Assembly: GCA_947652665.1 (NCBI GenBank)
Contig: CANTDZ010000003.1
Location: forward strand, 1 to 51,921
Source: an uncultured Clostridia bacterium
GTDB taxonomy: Bacteria > Bacillota > Clostridia > Oscillospirales > Acutalibacteraceae
Length of the DNA stretch: 51,921 bases
Direction of reading: 5' to 3'
Below, one piece after another: positions 49,455-51,921 of the stretch. How positions within the stretch are numbered: position 1 is the first letter of the stretch; each line of letters opens with the position of its first letter. Both the position numbers and the translations under genes were made by a program. The notes below the pieces were generated by a model. The model was given only the letters and a program-made list of their open reading frames with translations. It searched no databases and had not been told where the DNA came from.

Positions 49455-50336
49455 TTATTCCGCATCGATGAAGGAGGAAATAACCGCTCCTTTATAGGTA
49501 TCCTCGATGTATTTCTGAACGGCGTCGGACTGGATCGCCTTCACGAGCGCTTTTGTTTTTTCGGACTCTTCATTGCCCTGCTTTACGACCACGAAGTTTG
49601 TCCGGCGGACGGTGGTGTCATCGTCGAACTCCTCAATGTCCAAGGCCGGGTACTCGTCGGGCAGCTCCGCGCCGATGGCGTAGTTGCCGTTGATGGCCGC
49701 CGCGTCCAGGTCGGGCAGGGACAGAGGCAGGCTGGCGGCTTCCAGGGTGGTGATCTTGTAGCCGTGGGGGTTGGCCTCGGGATCGTTTGACAGGGACTCG
49801 GCGGTGACGCTCTCATCAGTGCCGTAGCCGCCCAGGGAATTTAAGAGGCCCTTCTGCACCAGGAGCTCCAGGCCCCGCTGCATATTGTCGGTGTCGTTGG
49901 GCACGCCGATCTCCGCGCCGTCGGGCAGCTCGGAAAGGGACTTGTACTTCTGGGAGTAGATGCCCATGGGCTCAATATGTACGCCGGCCACCGCAGCCAG
50001 ATGCAGGCCGCTCTCCTCGTTCTGGGTGTTCATGTAGCCCAGGGTCTGGAAATAGTTGGCGTCCAGCTCGCCCTCCTCCAGGGCGGTGTTGGGCAGCACG
50101 TAGTCCTGGAAGACCACGACCTCAAGCTCCCAGCCCTCGTCGGCCAGGACGTCTTTGACGGCGTTTTCCAAAATCTCGGCATGGGGCACCGGGGATACGC
50201 CTACGGTGATCTTCTTGTCGGTGCTGCCGCCAGCGGCGGACGACGAATCCTCGGACGAGCCGCAGGCTGCCAAGGAAAGCAGCAGCGCGGCACTGAGCGC
50301 CAGGCTCACAATGCGGGTGAATAAATTTTTCTTCAT
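49455..50336 (-). CDS. metQ: Methionine-binding lipoprotein
   Basis: 293 aa. Signal peptide with lipobox LSLAACG, Ser-rich linker, then the NlpA/MetQ domain: VGVSPVPHAEILENA, VVFQDYVLPN and NYFQTLGYM. Binds L- (or D-) methionine, and possibly the sulfoxide, at the cell surface. AAGGAGGAAG precedes the start. First gene of metQ-metN-metI-msrC. Confidence 0.95.
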   Translation of the reverse strand: MKKNLFTRIVSLALSAALLLSLAACGSSEDSSSAAGGSTDKKITVGVSPVPHAEILENAVKDVLADEGWELEVVVFQDYVLPNTALEEGELDANYFQTLGYMNTQNEESGLHLAAVAGVHIEPMGIYSQKYKSLSELPDGAEIGVPNDTDNMQRGLELLVQKGLLNSLGGYGTDESVTAESLSNDPEANPHGYKITTLEAASLPLSLPDLDAAAINGNYAIGAELPDEYPALDIEEFDDDTTVRRTNFVVVKQGNEESEKTKALVKAIQSDAVQKYIEDTYKGAVISSFIDAE

Positions 50337-50365
50337 GTTCTTCCTCCTTAAGGTTTGTGTTTTTT

Positions 50366-50395
50366 ATTATAACCAAGGAGGGTTGGTTTGTCCAA
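50366..50395 (-). promoter_or_regulatory. Promoter of the met operon with internal inverted repeat
   Basis: Minus strand: TTGGAC (50395-50390), 18 nt, TATAAT (50371-50366). The spacer holds a perfect AACCAA-N6-TTGGTT repeat (50371-50388), suited to a repressor or activator. No SAM riboswitch or T-box is seen in the ~30-nt leader. Confidence 0.75.
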
Positions 50396-50413
50396 TACGC
50401 CGGACGGATATTG

Positions 50414-50436
50414 AGTTATAGGTTGAATCTATAACT
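50414..50436. promoter_or_regulatory. 23-bp palindrome, candidate LysR-type operator
   Basis: AGTTATAG (50414-50421) and CTATAACT (50429-50436) form a perfect repeat with a 7-nt spacer. It overlaps the stop codon of the LysR-family gene and lies ~20 nt upstream of the met -35, a typical position for an activator site. No T-run follows, so it is not a terminator. Confidence 0.6.
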
Positions 50437-51337
50437 GGCTGCCCAGATACTCCCGGATTTTTTCAATATATAGGCTTCCGATGGAGCTGGGGATGGTGTT
50501 CTTTTTGGTTACGTAGCCAATCTCCATGACGCTGTCCGAGGCAAAGGGGACGGCGATGTAGTCGCTGCCGTTTAGCTCCTCGCAGATGATGCCCGAGCAC
50601 AGGGTGTAGCCGTAAAGGCCTACCATCAGGTTGAGCATGGTAGCCCGGTCGTTGGTTTTGATGGTGCGCAGGTATTCGCTGGTGCTCAAGACTTCCTCCG
50701 CGTAGTAGAAGGAACCGGCGTCCCCTTGGTCAAAGGACAGGCAGGGGTAGTCCTGAAGCTCTTCAAAGCGGATGGATTCCTTTTTTGCCAGGGGGTGGCC
50801 CGACCACAGGTATACATAAGGGTTGCAGGTGATGAGCGGGTGGAACTCCAGCCCGGCTGTGCGCAGGAGTTTGCCCATAGCCGAGCGGTTGAAGTCGCTG
50901 AGGTAGAGGATGCCTACCTCGCTTTTCATGTTGGCCACGTCGGAGATGACGGCCTTGGTCTGGGTCTCGTAAATGGCGAATTCGTATTGGGAGGTGTCGA
51001 ACTCCTTCACCAGCTCCACGAAGGCCTTGACCGCAAAAGAGTAGTGCTGGGTGGACACGCTGAATTTTTTCTTGCGGTTTTTCGCTTTGCCAAAGCGGTC
51101 CATAAAGCCTTCATATTGGCTGTAGACCTGCCGGGCGTACAGGATGAACTCGGCGCCCTCCGGCGTCAGGGTGACGCCCCGGCCGCTGCGGTGGAAGATG
51201 GTCAGGCCGAACTCTTTTTCCAGTTCCTGCATGGAGCTGGTCAGGGAGGGCTGGGCTACGTAGAGCAGCTCGGAGGCTTTGTTGATGGAGCCGGTTTCGG
51301 AAATCGTGATGGCATAGTGCAGCTGTTGGATGGTCAT
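50429..51337 (-). CDS. LysR family transcriptional regulator
   Basis: 302 aa, AGGAGAG before ATG 51337. N-terminal winged HTH (MTIQQLHYAITISETGSI, then KASELLYVAQPSLTSSMQ-LE) and a two-lobe effector domain. It is immediately upstream of and co-oriented with metQNI-msrC (92 nt apart), so regulation of methionine or sulfur uptake is likely. The effector is unknown; O-acetylserine or methionine precursors are typical for related regulators. Confidence 0.92.
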   Translation of the reverse strand: MTIQQLHYAITISETGSINKASELLYVAQPSLTSSMQELEKEFGLTIFHRSGRGVTLTPEGAEFILYARQVYSQYEGFMDRFGKAKNRKKKFSVSTQHYSFAVKAFVELVKEFDTSQYEFAIYETQTKAVISDVANMKSEVGILYLSDFNRSAMGKLLRTAGLEFHPLITCNPYVYLWSGHPLAKKESIRFEELQDYPCLSFDQGDAGSFYYAEEVLSTSEYLRTIKTNDRATMLNLMVGLYGYTLCSGIICEELNGSDYIAVPFASDSVMEIGYVTKKNTIPSSIGSLYIEKIREYLGSQL

Positions 51338-51514
51338 GGGGTTTCTCTCCTACGTCCAGAATGGGGTTTTCTTAATGGTACCACAAATGGGGGCGGATTG
51401 CCAGGGCTTGCGAAATTTAGAGAGGGAGGATGTATTTTCTAAATGTACACCTTTTAATAAGTAGCAAGATGGTCAAAAGGTGTAAAAAATATTGCGGGAA
51501 AATCGAAAATAGCC
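51338..51514. other. Intergenic region without recognised genes
   Basis: These 177 nt lie between the LysR start and the next promoter. They are AT-richer to the right. A possible minus-strand promoter for the LysR gene (TTGTGG, 17 nt, CATTCT) is weak. I see no RNA gene or repeat. Confidence 0.5.
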
Positions 51515-51543
51515 TTGAACTATCGGGCGGTTTGTGGTATATT
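51515..51543 (+). promoter_or_regulatory. Promoter of the right-end secreted protein gene
   Basis: TTGAAC (51515-51520), 17 nt, TATATT (51538-51543). The ATG is ~205 nt further on, leaving a long untranslated leader. Confidence 0.75.
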
Positions 51544-51550
51544 AGCTGTG

Positions 51551-51748
51551 AGAACTTCAGTTAAAACATATATGTTTTGATAATCTGCGCCCCAAAAGGC
51601 GCGGTGGAAGCTTTCGCTGCTTGTGCGCTATTGGGTGTAAAGTCCCGGCGCTTTACTATAAGCAAATCCACAGAGGAAGGAGACATGCACGACTGAACAA
51701 TACGATCCAAGCCCGACCAAACATTAATTCAAGGAGGAACGAAAACGT
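51551..51748 (+). promoter_or_regulatory. Long, potentially structured 5' leader RNA
   Basis: Elements seen: palindrome AAAACATATATGTTTT (51563-51578); hairpin GCGCC/GGCGC (51587-51602); a long-range stem GTGGA...GCTT (51604-51613) with AAGC...TCCAC (51660-51671). Inside it GCGC/GCGC with GGG/CCC (51625-51651) competes with GTAAAG/CTTTAC (51637-51656). Two mutually exclusive pairings are a hallmark of regulatory RNA. No T-run follows, so any control would be on translation. I could not match it to c-di-GMP, SAM, cobalamin or other riboswitch cores. Confidence 0.45.
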
Positions 51749-51921
51749 ATGAGCAAGAAAATTTTGTCCGCTGTGCTCGCTGTCATGATGGTGCTTACCA
51801 TGTTCCCGATGGCGGCTATGGCGGCAACAACACCTACAGAACTGACAGTAACAGTAGCTACAACTGGTGCTATTACTGTGAAAAACAGTTCTGACGAAGC
51901 GTATACAGGAACTGCATTAAA
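51749..51921 (+). CDS. Secreted protein, N-terminal part (3' truncated by window end)
   Basis: ATG 51749 follows AAGGAGG (51731-51737). 57 codons are visible: a clear signal peptide (SKKILSAVLAVMMVLTM, ending A-M-A-A) and a Thr/Val-rich mature start (TELTVTVATTGAITV) with a segment SDEAYTGTAL that resembles Ig-like or MBG-type surface repeats. A surface adhesin-like or cell-wall protein is plausible but not shown. The gene continues outside. Confidence 0.7.
   Translation, partial: MSKKILSAVLAVMMVLTMFPMAAMAATTPTELTVTVATTGAITVKNSSDEAYTGTAL

Noticed and set aside
1-51921. CRISPR arrays, tRNA or rRNA genes, insertion sequences
   Set aside because: No spaced direct repeats, cloverleaf-like segments in gaps, or transposase-like proteins were seen by eye; a tRNAscan and IS search would confirm.

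Overview
The window looks like a chromosomal segment of a GC-rich, anaerobic, spore-forming gut Firmicute, most likely Oscillospiraceae/Ruminococcaceae-like. The reasons are: a SpoIIP sporulation gene, Gram-positive lipoproteins and an SLH-domain surface protein, the anaerobic (cbi) cobalamin route, clostridial ABC/MATE/MerR families, strong AAGGAGG-type ribosome binding sites, and frequent TTG/GTG starts. The genus is an inference; no rRNA or tRNA gene was seen. Coding is dense, with many 4-base ATGA overlaps. Most of the window is clearly GC-rich. The first ~420 nt, the TfoX-like gene at 42.5 kb and the right-hand end are visibly AT-richer.

Layout. 1-460: the end of an unidentified gene and a small ORF, closed by a terminator. 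464-19173: one apparently continuous transcription unit starting at a good promoter. It begins with two tandem lipoprotein solute-binding proteins, an anchored adaptor-like protein and a xylulokinase. The kinase overlaps a 17-gene anaerobic cobalamin cluster in the order cbiK-D-L-F-G-H-J-ET-A, cobT-U-S, a short cobU-like gene, cobC-cbiB-btuR-cbiC. These encode nearly every step from sirohydrochlorin to cobalamin; cobyric acid synthase (cbiP/cobQ) and cobD are not in the window, nor is a cobalt transporter. 19208-21475: DUF1622, an SLH-anchored NlpC/P60-like protein, DUF2461. 21564-23750: GH36 alpha-galactosidase.

23797-26087 (minus): polar amino-acid ABC transporter. 26312-31933 (plus): MerR regulator, purine permease, two overlapping MATE exporters, and a GH25 lysozyme-like gene. 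31981-35286: aldo-keto reductase (minus) with a MerR-type operator, DUF2752 (plus), a PfkB sugar kinase (minus), and an unusual cytoplasmic RICIN-repeat protein with a histone-H1-like Lys/Ala/Pro tail (minus) behind a consensus promoter. 35583-39124: P-type ATPase and AraC regulator. 39175-42713: pyrE with a ComEC-like metallo-hydrolase, a rhomboid-like protein lacking the catalytic serine motif, a membrane protein and an orphan TfoX C-domain. 42752-45826 (minus): M23 murein hydrolase, two small proteins, SpoIIP. 45933-47273: citrate synthase. 47345-51337 (minus): LysR regulator, metQ-metN-metI and free-methionine-(R)-sulfoxide reductase, a coherent methionine/methionine-sulfoxide salvage unit with palindromic candidate operators. 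51515-end: a promoter, a ~200-nt potentially structured leader, and the start of a secreted protein that runs off the window.

The features I consider most worth following are the RICIN/H1-tail fusion, the structured leader at 51.6 kb, the fusion of a sugar operon to the cobalamin operon without a cobalamin riboswitch, the LysR/met palindromes, and the MerR-type operator in front of the ferredoxin-type aldo-keto reductase. No CRISPR array, insertion sequence or complete prophage was seen.
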